Positions 1 to 8,985 are shown, counted from the first letter of the stretch. The stretch is 64,000 nt of DNA from Nitrospirales bacterium (GCA_020027205.1 JAHRAQ010000029.1:62001-126000); one strand, 5' to 3'. The notes: generated by a model not told the origin, from the sequence alone. Numbers and translations are program-made.

Positions 1-568
1 CCCGCGCCCCGAACACTTGATGGAGCAGCGTGCCGTTTCGATCAATGACAAAACTCATGGGCAGCGTTCGAACCCCGTACCGCCCGCTCACCCGGTAGTC
101 CGAGTCATGCAGGATTGGAAAGGTCAACCCGTTGGCATCCGCAAACGGCTGCGTCACCGCGCGTCCCTGCGGGTCGGACGAGACCGCGAGAATCGCAAAT
201 CCTTCCTTCCTGAACTCCCGATACAACCGTTCCATGCCCGGCATTTCGACAAGACAGGGAGCGCACCAGGTGGCCCAGAAGTTGAGCAGCACGACCGCAC
301 CACGATAGTCCGGCAACGCCAATGGCTTCCCGTGCAAATCGGGAAGCGTGAACGCCGGCGCCGGCGCCCCGATGGCCGGCGCCGCCCGACCGAAGGCAGC
401 CTGACCGAAGGTAGCAGATGCGCGTTGGTCGGCTTCCTGCCGCCCGTCGGAAGACCCCGCGTCACAGGCCGCCCCCACCAGCGCGAGCCACAGTCCCACG
501 CCGCAGAGCCACCCGGCCCGTGGGCATGTGCCGGCGGTCACCTCTCGTGCGTCCAATGATGTATCCAC
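1..568 (-). CDS. TlpA-like thiol-disulfide oxidoreductase, lipoprotein (3' end outside window)
   Basis: This minus-strand gene runs off the left edge. The translated part holds a thioredoxin fold with the active site WATWCAPC and the cis-proline segment RTLPMSF, typical of periplasmic TlpA/ResA reductases. These proteins keep cysteines reduced, for example in apocytochromes. The N-terminus has a hydrophobic stretch ending in a lipobox-like LVGAAC followed by a polar Ala/Gly-rich spacer, so a lipoprotein anchored outside the inner membrane is likely. No ATG lies in frame; GTG at 568 or GTG at 541 are the candidate starts. It is divergent from the ccm operon, which fits a role in cytochrome c biogenesis, but that link is inferred. 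Confidence 0.8.
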   Translation of the reverse strand, partial: MDTSLDAREVTAGTCPRAGWLCGVGLWLALVGAACDAGSSDGRQEADQRASATFGQAAFGRAAPAIGAPAPAFTLPDLHGKPLALPDYRGAVVLLNFWATWCAPCLVEMPGMERLYREFRKEGFAILAVSSDPQGRAVTQPFADANGLTFPILHDSDYRVSGRYGVRTLPMSFVIDRNGTLLHQVFGAR

Positions 569-793
569 GGCCTGCCGCCGGTTCCGCGCGGTAATGCGTT
601 GAGACGTTCCGATACGGGATGACGGTCGATTGTAGTCAGGGCCTCACGAGACCGTCAACAGGCAGGGGACATCCGTCGGATGTATGACTGCGGAGCGGTT
701 CGGCGTGGCCATTCGGGTCAGAGTTCCCTGCGGGGTTCGGGACCGCCGGCGGCGGAACCCGCCGACGGATGTGCATTAAAACCGGCGCGTCAG

Positions 794-822
794 TGGACAC
801 GGGCTTGACCATCCCTTATATT
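794..822 (+). promoter_or_regulatory. Candidate sigma70-type promoter of the ccm operon
   Basis: TGGACA (794-799) and TATATT (817-822) are separated by 17 bases, close to the housekeeping consensus, in an otherwise GC-rich intergenic stretch. Transcription would start near 829, about 110 bases before the family-supported ccmA start. The rest of 569-940 holds no gene I can support. Confidence 0.5.
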
Positions 823-940
823 GCATCGTTGAGACAAGCATGGCGGAACGTTGGAGCATGATTCGAGAACGTTTGCCCCGACGTGGTTTGCCGGCCGCCG
901 GACACCCCCATTCGCCGCGTCCAAAACGCAACCCGTTGCC

Positions 941-1615
941 ATGAACGCCATTGCCTGCCACGGTATCAGTCAGTCTTACGGGCAGTACCGGGTGCTGCGC
1001 GACATCGACCTGACCCTCGCCCGTGGTGAATGTTTGACCCTGCTGGGGCCGAACGGCGCCGGCAAAACCACGTTGTTGAACATCCTGGCCACGCTGCAAC
1101 GGCCCAGCGAAGGATATTATGAGATGCTGGGCATGAACGGGCGGACGGACCGGGACGCGATTCGCGCCCGCCTCATGTTGTTGGCGCATGGCGCGCATGT
1201 GTACGACGATTTGAACGCGAGAGAAAATCTCGCGTTCGCGCTGGCCTTGCGGGACACGCATCCGACGGACCGGGACATCAAACTGGCGCTGGACCGCGTG
1301 CGCATCGGCGCCTTTGCCGACATGAAAATCCGGCACTACTCCGCCGGGATGAAAAAACGGCTGGCGCTGGCCAAACTCATGCTGGCCCGCCCCGACGTTC
1401 TCCTGTTGGACGAACCGTTCACCGCCCTCGATCCCGACGGAGCCGCGCTCATGCGCGACCATATCGGGGAGCGGGTGGCCGACAACGCCGCCGTGATTAT
1501 TGCGACGCATGACCCGGACAAAGCCCGCCCCGTGACCACCCGCGCCGGCCAACTCCGGCACGGAGCGTTTCGGGAAATCGCGCTGGAGGATCTTCGAGCC
1601 GATGGCGCCGTTTAA
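941..1615 (+). CDS. ccmA: Heme exporter ATP-binding protein CcmA
   Basis: ABC-transporter ATPase of about 224 residues; with CcmB and CcmC it releases heme-loaded CcmE during system I cytochrome c maturation. Visible motifs are the Walker A GPNGAGKTT, a signature-like YSAGMKKR, the Walker B VLLLDEPF and the switch His in IIATHD. The reading frame stays open upstream to a TTG at 851, but family similarity starts at MNAIACHGIS, so the ATG at 941 is chosen although it lacks a clear Shine-Dalgarno sequence. The 3' end overlaps ccmB by 14 bases, indicating translational coupling in the operon. Confidence 0.93.
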   Translation: MNAIACHGISQSYGQYRVLRDIDLTLARGECLTLLGPNGAGKTTLLNILATLQRPSEGYYEMLGMNGRTDRDAIRARLMLLAHGAHVYDDLNARENLAFALALRDTHPTDRDIKLALDRVRIGAFADMKIRHYSAGMKKRLALAKLMLARPDVLLLDEPFTALDPDGAALMRDHIGERVADNAAVIIATHDPDKARPVTTRAGQLRHGAFREIALEDLRADGAV

Positions 1616-2279
1616 GACCATCCGCTGGATAGTGTGGAAGGACGTCGTCATCGAGTTGCGCAGCCGCGAGACGCTGGCCTCCATGGCGTTTTTTGCCCTC
1701 ATCGTTCTGCTGATTTTCAGTTTCAGTTTTTCGATGGACCAGCGGGCCGCGCACGAAGTCATTGCCGGGATTATCTGGGTCGCCTTTGCGTTCACCGGCA
1801 TGATCGGGTTGGGCAAATCCTTTTCCGCCGAATTGCCGCATGACTGTCTTGACGCCCTCCGCATGGCGCCGGTGTCCAGGGGCGCCATCTACCTGGGCAA
1901 GGTCGCAGCCAACGTCGCTTTTCTGTTCGCGGTGGAAATCCTGTTATTTCCCATGCTGGTCATCTTGTTCAATCTGGACGTCGTTGAAGATCTTTCCCTC
2001 CTTCTGGTAACATTTTTTCTGGCGACCGTGGGACTGGCCGCTGTGGGAACACTCTTTGCGGCCCTGACCGTCCAGATCCGGGCGCGCGAAGTGATGCTTC
2101 CCATCCTGCTCCTGCCCATGGTGGTTCCCGTCATGATCGCCGCGGTGGAAGCCACGAAGGGGGCGCTCAACGGCGATCCCCCGTCCCTCTACGGGCCATG
2201 GCTGGAACTCCTCGCCATTTTCGATGTGGTACTTACGATCGCGTCCTTTTGGTTGTTTGACGTGGTGATGGATGCGTGA
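1602..2279 (+). CDS. ccmB: Heme exporter membrane protein CcmB
   Basis: Integral membrane protein of 225 residues, the usual CcmB length. It has about six hydrophobic segments, the first near residues 25-45 (LASMAFFALIVLLIF) after the typical amphipathic start with WIVWKDVVIELRSRE. It forms the channel part of the CcmAB complex. It starts inside the end of ccmA and is followed after six bases by ccmC, so the three are co-transcribed. Confidence 0.92.
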   Translation: MAPFKTIRWIVWKDVVIELRSRETLASMAFFALIVLLIFSFSFSMDQRAAHEVIAGIIWVAFAFTGMIGLGKSFSAELPHDCLDALRMAPVSRGAIYLGKVAANVAFLFAVEILLFPMLVILFNLDVVEDLSLLLVTFFLATVGLAAVGTLFAALTVQIRAREVMLPILLLPMVVPVMIAAVEATKGALNGDPPSLYGPWLELLAIFDVVLTIASFWLFDVVMDA

Positions 2280-2285
2280 CCGACG

Positions 2286-3014
2286 ATGACCATTCATCGG
2301 GTAATCCGCGGCGTGCAACGGTATCAGGGCTGGGTGGGGGGCGGCGCGGCCCTGTGCCTCCTGGCCGGGCTGTACCTCGGACTTCTTGGCTCCCCGCCGG
2401 ACTACGTCCAGGGCGAAGTCGTGCGGATTATGTACATCCACGTCCCCCTCGCCCATACGGCCCTGCTGGGCTACACCGTGCTGGCGGGCGGCAGCGTATG
2501 GTACCTGTGGAAACGCGACCCGGTCGTCGACAACATGTGTCACGCCGTCGCGGCCATCAGCGCCTGTTTTACCGCGCTGGCAACGGCGACCGGCATGATC
2601 TGGGGCAAACCCACGTGGGACGCCTGGTGGACGTGGGACGCGCGCCTGACGTCCTTTGCGGTGCTGTTGCTCATTCTCCTGGGCTACCTGATGCTGCGCA
2701 CCATGATCGACGATCCCGACAAAGAGGCGCGCTATGCGGCCGTCCTGGCCATTCTCGGTTTCGTGGATCTCCCGATTGTGCATTTTTCGGTGGAATGGTG
2801 GCGCACGCTCCACCAGCCGCAATCCATTTCCCTGCGCGGGGTGAGCATCGCGTCGGGCATGCTGGCGCCGCTGGTGTTGATGAGCCTCGGCATGTCCCTC
2901 CTGTTCTCCTATATGCTGATGATCCGCACGCAACTGTTGTATCTCCACCGCCTGCTCGACGCCAAAAAAGGGCGGCTCTTAAGCCGGTTTCACGCGCCGA
3001 ACGCCGATTCATGA
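2286..3014 (+). CDS. ccmC: Heme-handling membrane protein CcmC
   Basis: Six-helix membrane protein of 242 residues of the heme-handling protein family. The tryptophan-rich motif WDAWWTWDARLTS sits between conserved histidines (an upstream MYIHVPLAHT and a downstream DLPIVHFSVEWWRTLH), which in this family hold heme for transfer to CcmE. It lies directly after ccmB and shares an ATGA stop/start with the next gene, implying coupled translation. Confidence 0.94.
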   Translation: MTIHRVIRGVQRYQGWVGGGAALCLLAGLYLGLLGSPPDYVQGEVVRIMYIHVPLAHTALLGYTVLAGGSVWYLWKRDPVVDNMCHAVAAISACFTALATATGMIWGKPTWDAWWTWDARLTSFAVLLLILLGYLMLRTMIDDPDKEARYAAVLAILGFVDLPIVHFSVEWWRTLHQPQSISLRGVSIASGMLAPLVLMSLGMSLLFSYMLMIRTQLLYLHRLLDAKKGRLLSRFHAPNADS

Positions 3015-3505
3015 ACCCGCTGCGCCTTCTGTATCTCCGATGGAGCGTCGTGCTCGTGGCCGTCATGGGGCTGGCCGCGCTCACCGCGCAGCATTACCGG
3101 GACCACCTCGCCGGTTTTGTTCCGCAGGAAGTCACCCGCGAAGCGCCGGCCGGAGACATCCGCGTGGCCGGCATGGTGCAACGCGGTACCGTGACGGGCA
3201 ACGCGCGGGCGGGTCACGCCGCCTTTCAGTTGATGGGGCGGGAGGCGTCGCTGCCCGTGGTCTATGAGGGGCCGCCACAGGACAATCTTCGGGCATTCAA
3301 AACGCTGGTCGTGATCGGCGCATGGGATGCGTCGGCGGGCGTCTTCAGGGCGCGCGAGATCGGCATCGTCCCCAATTACGGCTTTGTGGCCGGCGCCTAT
3401 CTTGTGGGACTTCTGCCGCTGGCCCTGCTGGTGTTCGCCATGAGCCGGCGGGTGAACCTGTTATACGAGGACATGAAAACCTCCGCATTGTATCAGGAGG
3501 ACTGA
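3011..3505 (+). CDS. CcmE-like OB-fold protein with CcmD-like C-terminal helix
   Basis: A 164-residue protein between ccmC and the canonical ccmE. Residues about 10-30 form a membrane anchor. Residues about 45-115 look like a CcmE OB domain (VRVAGMVQRGTV-type strand, FQL...PVVYEG). The heme-binding HxxxY motif expected after the barrel is absent; the aligned stretch reads RAREIGIVPNYG. The C-terminus adds a second hydrophobic helix (YLVGLLPLALLVFAM) followed by basic SRRVNLLYED, which resembles the small protein CcmD normally encoded here. I infer a CcmE paralogue that lost heme attachment and was fused to, or replaced, CcmD. No separate ccmD is visible. The ATG overlaps the ccmC stop. Confidence 0.7.
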   Translation: MNPLRLLYLRWSVVLVAVMGLAALTAQHYRDHLAGFVPQEVTREAPAGDIRVAGMVQRGTVTGNARAGHAAFQLMGREASLPVVYEGPPQDNLRAFKTLVVIGAWDASAGVFRAREIGIVPNYGFVAGAYLVGLLPLALLVFAMSRRVNLLYEDMKTSALYQED

Positions 3506-3514
3506 CGTCGCCCG

Positions 3515-3973
3515 ATGAAGAAAATGCGCGGCAAAAAAATCGGCATGGCCGTCAGCATCCTGGTGATTGCGGGCGCTCTGGGCTGGCTTGCCCTGGGAAA
3601 TTTCGGGGACAATCTGGTGTATTTTTTCACCCCGTCGGAAGTCACCGCTTTTTCGCCGGACTATTACGGGAAGAAGGTGCGCGTGGGCGGCATGGTGGTG
3701 CAAGGCAGTGTGCGCACCGACATGGACGACCCGGGCATGACGTTTGACCTGACCGACGGCGAAGCCACGATTCCCGTGACGTTCACCGGCATCCCTCCGG
3801 ACCTCTTCAAGGAAGGACAGGGGGCCGTGGTCGAAGGCTACTGGACCGACCGGCGGCGTTTTCACTCCACCTTCATCATGGCCAAACATTCCGAAGACTA
3901 CATGCCCATCGAACTCAAACGCGCGGGCGTGGAATTGCCCCGCAAGGATTTTATGAAGTCGCTGGTGCAATAA
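3515..3973 (+). CDS. ccmE: Cytochrome c maturation heme chaperone CcmE
   Basis: A 152-residue protein, the usual CcmE size: an N-terminal anchor (residues about 8-28), an OB-fold barrel (VRVGGMVVQGSV, FDLTDGEATIPV) and the HxxxY heme-attachment motif seen as AKHSEDYMP, where His forms the covalent heme bond. It receives heme from CcmC and delivers it to CcmF. A strong AGGAGG lies at 3495-3500, some distance upstream; the ATG at 3524 is a possible alternative start. It ends one base before the in-frame extension of the inserted methyltransferase gene. Confidence 0.93.
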   Translation: MKKMRGKKIGMAVSILVIAGALGWLALGNFGDNLVYFFTPSEVTAFSPDYYGKKVRVGGMVVQGSVRTDMDDPGMTFDLTDGEATIPVTFTGIPPDLFKEGQGAVVEGYWTDRRRFHSTFIMAKHSEDYMPIELKRAGVELPRKDFMKSLVQ

Positions 3974-4031
3974 GATGCGGGGCGGCATTGCGACACCACG
4001 GGCGCCGGCGTTTCGCGTGACAGGAACGGCC

Positions 4032-5570
4032 ATGCGTGACTACGTTCGGCGCGTCGGTGAGAACCACCGCAAATCCCGCGGGCAGTATTTCACGCCGCCG
4101 GACGTCGCCGGATTTATGACGAGTTGGGTGCTCCGTTCCGGGGGAACGTCCCTGTTTGATCCGGCGTTCGGGCTTGGCGCGTTTCACGATGCCGTTCCTC
4201 ACGATGCACGGGTCGACTTTTCGGCATGTGAGATCGATCCCGGAATCGTCGAGTTCCGGGAACGTACAACCGGCCGGCGTGCCGGGTTTGTCACGGTGGA
4301 CGATTATCTGCGTTCGTGGGGCGGGCGTCATTCGAATATCGTGTGCAATCCCCCCTACATGAGATTTCAGAAATTCGTGAACCGGGCCATGGTGCGCCGG
4401 GAGTTTCGGCGGCGCCTCGGCGTCAATCTGTCGGGATACACCAATACCGCCTCCGCCTTTCTGCTCAAATCGCTGTCGGAACTTCGCGCGCCGGGGAGGA
4501 TGGCCTATCTCATGCCTCTCGAATTTCTGAACACCGGCTACGGGACGCCGGTGAAGGCGGCGTTGACCGACTCCGGCCACCTGTTCGCCATCCTTCGCTT
4601 CGATTGCGAAAAAGATATTTTCCCGGACGCCGCCACGTCGGTGGGCGTCATCCTGTTCGACAACGCCGTTCGCCATGCGTCCGTAAAATTTTATGCGGTG
4701 CGCTCGCTCACGCAACTGGCGCGGTTTGACGAGATGGCGCCGGTGTCCGACGTGCCGGTGGCGGCGCTGGACGCCCGCGCCAAATGGTTGCCGTGGTTTC
4801 AACCACGGGCATGCGAGGCGGACCCGGCCCGCATGACGGTGCTGTCCACGTTCGGCCGATTCAGCCGGGGCATTGCCACGGGCGCGAATGAGTTTTTTGT
4901 GCTGCGCCCGTCCACGGCGCGCGCGCGGGGTCTGGACGCGTACGCCGACTGTGTCCCGTGCATCACCCGAAGCGTCCAGATTCGCAAACCGATTTTTGAC
5001 GCCGCGGACTACCACGCGCTGTCCGACGCGGATCATCCGGTGCTCCTGTTCTCCGCCAACGGCGCGCCGTCCCGGGACGCCGCCGTGTATATCCGGTCCG
5101 GGGAACGCCGGGGCTTCCACGAGCGGTTTCTCACGAAAACCCGCACCCCCTGGTACCGGACGGAGCGCCGGGAGCCGTCGCCCCTGCTGTTCGGCGTCTT
5201 TTCACGGGGGCGCTACAAGGTGGTGTTCAACACGAGTCGCGCGCTGACGCTCACCTGCTTCCACGGCTTTCAGCCGAACCCGCTCGGACGCCGCTACGCG
5301 GCGCACCTGTTCCTGTATCTGGCATCGCAAACCGGCCGGGACATCATGTCGCGCTCCATGCGGCGGTACGGCGCGTTGCTGGACAAGGTTGAACCGAACG
5401 ACGTGAACGGCTCACCGGTTCCCTCGCCGGATTTTTTCGCAACCATCCGCGAGGAACGCGTGGCCGAGGCCATGACGGTCGTCAACGGGACGGGGCGCCT
5501 GCCGTCATGGGCCGAGGCCCTGTTCGCGCCAGTGAAAATTCCTGACAAAAAAAAAGAGGAAGAACCATGA
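4032..5570 (+). CDS. N6-adenine DNA methyltransferase (TaqI/Eco57I-like, gamma-class order)
   Basis: A protein of about 512 residues with methyltransferase motifs in gamma order: motif X GQYFTPPDVAGFM near residue 16, the SAM-binding motif I LFDPAFGLGAFHD near residue 40, and catalytic motif IV NPPYMRF near residue 95. The C-terminal half probably recognises the target DNA. The frame is open from ATG 3975, but ATG 4032 has AGGA just upstream and begins right before motif X, so it is preferred. It splits the ccm operon between ccmE and ccmF. Its GC-rich codon use resembles its neighbours, unlike the next two genes. The stop overlaps the next start (ATGA). Restriction-modification use is inferred from the nuclease-like gene at 6143. 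Confidence 0.82.
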   Translation: MRDYVRRVGENHRKSRGQYFTPPDVAGFMTSWVLRSGGTSLFDPAFGLGAFHDAVPHDARVDFSACEIDPGIVEFRERTTGRRAGFVTVDDYLRSWGGRHSNIVCNPPYMRFQKFVNRAMVRREFRRRLGVNLSGYTNTASAFLLKSLSELRAPGRMAYLMPLEFLNTGYGTPVKAALTDSGHLFAILRFDCEKDIFPDAATSVGVILFDNAVRHASVKFYAVRSLTQLARFDEMAPVSDVPVAALDARAKWLPWFQPRACEADPARMTVLSTFGRFSRGIATGANEFFVLRPSTARARGLDAYADCVPCITRSVQIRKPIFDAADYHALSDADHPVLLFSANGAPSRDAAVYIRSGERRGFHERFLTKTRTPWYRTERREPSPLLFGVFSRGRYKVVFNTSRALTLTCFHGFQPNPLGRRYAAHLFLYLASQTGRDIMSRSMRRYGALLDKVEPNDVNGSPVPSPDFFATIREERVAEAMTVVNGTGRLPSWAEALFAPVKIPDKKKEEEP

Positions 5571-6136
5571 ACATGTTGAACTTGATTGGACAAATTTTAA
5601 TCATCTTGCTTGTTTATGGAGCCGTTCCTGCGTGGGCGCTGAATCAAATGGAAAGTCCTATTACCGCGGCCAAGGTCTTTGTACAAACGGAAATCAAGAC
5701 TACAGCCGGCAAGGATGGCTTGGAAAAGGTGTTTCTATCTGGACCGTTTACACACCTTGCCCACGAAAAACATTCTTCCTACTGGATGTACGCGAAGGGT
5801 TCATTTCAAGAATGCTACGATTCTTCTTTCAGTGATATCACGATGCACGCAAACGTCCATTATCATGAAGAGTGGAGATTTTTCGAAAAGGCCGAGATTG
5901 AAGGAAAAGACTACGCCATTCTTCCCGATAAGCTGTCAAGCAGTAAATTCGAGTGGGTTGTCATCAATTTTTCTGTCGAAGATTTGAAACATCTCGCCGA
6001 GAAGAAGTTGTTTGACATAATGGTGAGTGGGAAATGGGGCACCAAGAACATTACGATCCATGGTGCCTATATCGAAGGTTTCTTGAAAACGATCGATCAA
6101 TGTGCGGTCCTTTACAAACACAGGCCCAAAGAGTAA
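5567..6136 (+). CDS. Exported protein of unknown function in R-M-like cassette
   Basis: A 189-residue protein I do not recognise. Residues about 5-24 form a signal-peptide-like hydrophobic segment (LIGQILIILLVYGAVPAWA, with a plausible cleavage after AWA). The rest is soluble, mixed alpha/beta in appearance, with scattered aromatics and two cysteines that could pair. Base composition is clearly AT-richer than the flanking ccm genes, suggesting transfer. It is coupled to the methyltransferase by an ATGA overlap and followed after six bases by a PD-(D/E)XK-like gene, an odd place for a periplasmic protein. Confidence 0.65.
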   Translation: MNMLNLIGQILIILLVYGAVPAWALNQMESPITAAKVFVQTEIKTTAGKDGLEKVFLSGPFTHLAHEKHSSYWMYAKGSFQECYDSSFSDITMHANVHYHEEWRFFEKAEIEGKDYAILPDKLSSSKFEWVVINFSVEDLKHLAEKKLFDIMVSGKWGTKNITIHGAYIEGFLKTIDQCAVLYKHRPKE

Positions 6137-6142
6137 GCATTG

Positions 6143-6910
6143 ATGACCAACAAGCGTCTCATCGACTTTCTTCGCAATGCCAAAACCGGACAGTTTTTCC
6201 CTCCCACCATCCTGTATAACGAAGGCTGGATGTTGCGATTGATACTGGATTGGTTTCAGAACAATCCCAAGATCAAACATAAATTGGGAGTAGACTATGG
6301 AGCCAAATGGTATTCAGAGGCATTATTGCCATCGGCATTTCTGCCCCGTTGCCGAAAAGACAGCCGGGCAGAACGCCCAACATGCGCCGATGGCATCATT
6401 GGACATTTTACTATCAGAGAAACAACTCGGGCAGGAGTAAAACTCACAGAAGCCGCAACTCAATTTGTCGTTGTTGAGGCCAAAATATTTTCCGGCTTGT
6501 CCCAAAAAGTCAAAAACGCACCATGTTTCAACCAAGCCGCACGAACCGTGGCCTGTATGGCCGAAGTTGCAAAGAGGGCAAATATCCGCACATCTCAATT
6601 TGAAAACATTGCCTTTTATGTCGTCGCACCAAAGTCACAAATTGCTGACAACGTATTTTCGGAGTTTATGGATCGGGGTCACTTACAACGCACCGTCAAA
6701 CAGAGGGTTGACGGATATGGAGACAGCGAGAAACAGAAATGGTTTACAGATTGTTTCTTGCCAACATTTCAGAAAATCAAAACGTGCGTTATTTCCTGGG
6801 AAGAGATTCTGGATTTTATCTCTGGAAGAACCTTTGCCGATGGAAAGGCATTAAAGGAGTTCTATAACAAATGCCTTGGATACAATAAACCGGCATTAAA
6901 CCGGCATTAA
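6143..6910 (+). CDS. Putative PD-(D/E)XK restriction endonuclease
   Basis: About 255 residues. A nuclease-like core is visible: a Glu in YSEALLPSAF near residue 60, an Asp in CADGIIG near residue 85, and FVVVEAKIFSGLS near residue 115, matching the D...ExK catalytic pattern, followed by a helix with Q-AARTVACMAE, a common feature of PD-(D/E)XK folds. With the upstream methyltransferase it would form a type II-like restriction pair; this pairing is inferred from the context. The frame opens with TTG at 6140, but the ATG at 6143 is the more likely start. AT-rich composition marks it as acquired. The gene ends in a short tandem duplication (ccggcattaaa twice) before ccmF. Confidence 0.65.
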   Translation: MTNKRLIDFLRNAKTGQFFPPTILYNEGWMLRLILDWFQNNPKIKHKLGVDYGAKWYSEALLPSAFLPRCRKDSRAERPTCADGIIGHFTIRETTRAGVKLTEAATQFVVVEAKIFSGLSQKVKNAPCFNQAARTVACMAEVAKRANIRTSQFENIAFYVVAPKSQIADNVFSEFMDRGHLQRTVKQRVDGYGDSEKQKWFTDCFLPTFQKIKTCVISWEEILDFISGRTFADGKALKEFYNKCLGYNKPALNRH

Positions 6911-6957
6911 AACGTTCACCAATTTAGGTTAGCCATTAGGAAGGAAATGCCCATCGC

Positions 6958-8985
6958 ATGATCATCGAACTCGGACATTTTTCCGTGGTCATCGCCCTGG
7001 TGCTGTCCGCCTTTGGCATGGCGGCCTCCGTGCTGGCGCTCACCGCCCGCCGCGCGGACTGGGCGCGGGTCGGGCGCATGGCCGTGACGATAATCTTCGT
7101 CCTGCTGTGCGTGGGAATGGCCTCGCTGGTCTACAGTTTTCTGGCGCGGGATTTTTCCGTTCATTACGTCGCGGCCACATCCAATTCGCAACTGCCCCTG
7201 TTCTACACCGTCGCCGCCGTGTGGGGCGGCCACGAAGGCTCGCTCCTGTTGTGGGTGTTTCTGTTGTCCGCGTTCAGCACGGTCGCCGTGTGGCTCCACT
7301 GGCGCACCCAGCCGGCCATCATGCCGTATCTCATCGGCGTGGAATGTCTGATCATCTTCGGATTTCTCCTGCTGATTCTCTTTCTCTCAAGCCCGTTCGA
7401 CCGCCTCCTCCCCGCCCCGCCGGACGGCAAAGACCTCAACCCATTGCTGCAAGACCCGGCGATGGTGCTGCATCCCCCCATGTTGTACATGGGATACGTC
7501 GGGTTCTCGATTCCGTTTGCCTTCGCCATGGCGGCGCTGCTGTCCGGTCGACTCGGGGAAGAATGGATCAAGGTCACGCAACGGTGGACCATCTTCGCCT
7601 GGCTGTGCCTGACCACCGGGATTCTTCTGGGCGGCTACTGGGCCTACTATGAACTGGGCTGGGGCGGCTACTGGGGGTGGGACCCCGTGGAGAACGCGTC
7701 GTTCATGCCGTGGCTGGTCGGCACCGCGTTTCTCCATTCGGTGATGGTGCAGGAAAAGCGGAAGATGTTCAAGGTCTGGAATCTCTTCCTGATTATCGTG
7801 ACGTTTTCGCTCTCGCTCATCGGCACCTTCCTGGTGCGAAGCGGCGTCCTCACGTCGGTCCATACCTTCGCGACCGATCCCGAACGCGGGTTGTATATTC
7901 TGCTGTTTGTGACCACGGTCATCGGCCTGGCCTTCGGCGCCCTCCTGCTGCGCGCCAACACCCTCAAGAGTTGGATCGAAATGGAGTCCATGGTGTCGCG
8001 GGAATCCGCGTTTCTCTTCAACAATTTACTGTTCCTGGTCGCGGCGGCGACCGTGTTTCTCGGCACCCTGTATCCCCTCATGATCGAAACGTGGCAAGGC
8101 GCGAAGGTCACCGTCGGCCCGCCGTATTACAATACGGTGTTCATGCCCATCGCGCTCGGCCTGCTGTTTTTGATGGGCGTCGGCCCGTCCATTCCCTGGC
8201 GCAAGGCCTCCCGCGCCAGTCTGAAAAAAAGTTTTCTGGTCCCGCTGGCCTTCGGCGGCGCGTCCACCGTCGTCCTGTTCGTGTTCGGCGTGCACAGTGT
8301 CTTTGCGCTGGCCGGCGCGTTTGTCGTGGGTTTTGCGGGCGCAACTATCGTGATTGACGTCGGCACAATGTCCTTGCTGTACGCCCGGCGCGAATCGAGT
8401 CATTTCCTGAAAGGCGCGCTCTCGGCGTTCACCGCCAATCAACGCCGCTACGCCGGGCTGGTGACCCACGCGGGCGTTCTGGTGCTGGTCGTCGGCATTA
8501 TCGCGTCCACGGTTTATCAAACGGAAACCGTGGTGTCGCTGCGGGTCGGTGACGAATTCGAACTCGATGCGTACCGGGTGAAACTCGAACGCATCCATGA
8601 GGTCACGGGGAAAAACTGGCACGCGCAGGAAGGCGTGTTTGCCGTCTACGAAGGCGACACCCTGCTGACCAGACTGCGCCCCCAGAAGCGCGTGTATGAC
8701 GCCTCGCAAACGCCGACGACCGAATCCGCGATTCATGCCAAAAACATGGGGCACATTTTTCTGACCATGCCGGACGTCTCCCCCGACGGCACCGCCGTGG
8801 CCAGAGGCGTCGTCAATCCGCTGATCCTGTGGGTCTGGGGCGGCGGCGGGATTATGGGGCTTGGCGTCCTGCTTGACATGTTCCGACCGCGCAGACGGGA
8901 GAACGAGATGCCCGTGTCCCCGCCTCCCGGTTCCCTCCCCGATGAGAAACAGGCGCGGGAGGCGACGACGCCGGGGGCCGCATGA
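6958..8985 (+). CDS. ccmF: Cytochrome c heme lyase subunit CcmF
   Basis: Large polytopic protein of 675 residues, full length for CcmF. The family tryptophan-rich motif reads WGGYWGWDPVENASF around residue 235, with conserved histidines in WGGHEGSLLLW and VLHPPMLYMGY. A periplasmic C-terminal domain and a last helix are present. It takes heme from holo-CcmE and ligates it to the CXXCH motif of apocytochromes together with CcmH. It resumes the ccm operon after the inserted cassette; it overlaps ccmG by four bases. Confidence 0.95.
   Translation: MIIELGHFSVVIALVLSAFGMAASVLALTARRADWARVGRMAVTIIFVLLCVGMASLVYSFLARDFSVHYVAATSNSQLPLFYTVAAVWGGHEGSLLLWVFLLSAFSTVAVWLHWRTQPAIMPYLIGVECLIIFGFLLLILFLSSPFDRLLPAPPDGKDLNPLLQDPAMVLHPPMLYMGYVGFSIPFAFAMAALLSGRLGEEWIKVTQRWTIFAWLCLTTGILLGGYWAYYELGWGGYWGWDPVENASFMPWLVGTAFLHSVMVQEKRKMFKVWNLFLIIVTFSLSLIGTFLVRSGVLTSVHTFATDPERGLYILLFVTTVIGLAFGALLLRANTLKSWIEMESMVSRESAFLFNNLLFLVAAATVFLGTLYPLMIETWQGAKVTVGPPYYNTVFMPIALGLLFLMGVGPSIPWRKASRASLKKSFLVPLAFGGASTVVLFVFGVHSVFALAGAFVVGFAGATIVIDVGTMSLLYARRESSHFLKGALSAFTANQRRYAGLVTHAGVLVLVVGIIASTVYQTETVVSLRVGDEFELDAYRVKLERIHEVTGKNWHAQEGVFAVYEGDTLLTRLRPQKRVYDASQTPTTESAIHAKNMGHIFLTMPDVSPDGTAVARGVVNPLILWVWGGGGIMGLGVLLDMFRPRRRENEMPVSPPPGSLPDEKQAREATTPGAA

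Noticed and set aside
6888-6912. Tandem ccggcattaaa at the nuclease gene end as a transposon footprint
   Set aside because: It is a short local duplication within and just past the stop codon, with no counterpart at the left cassette boundary.
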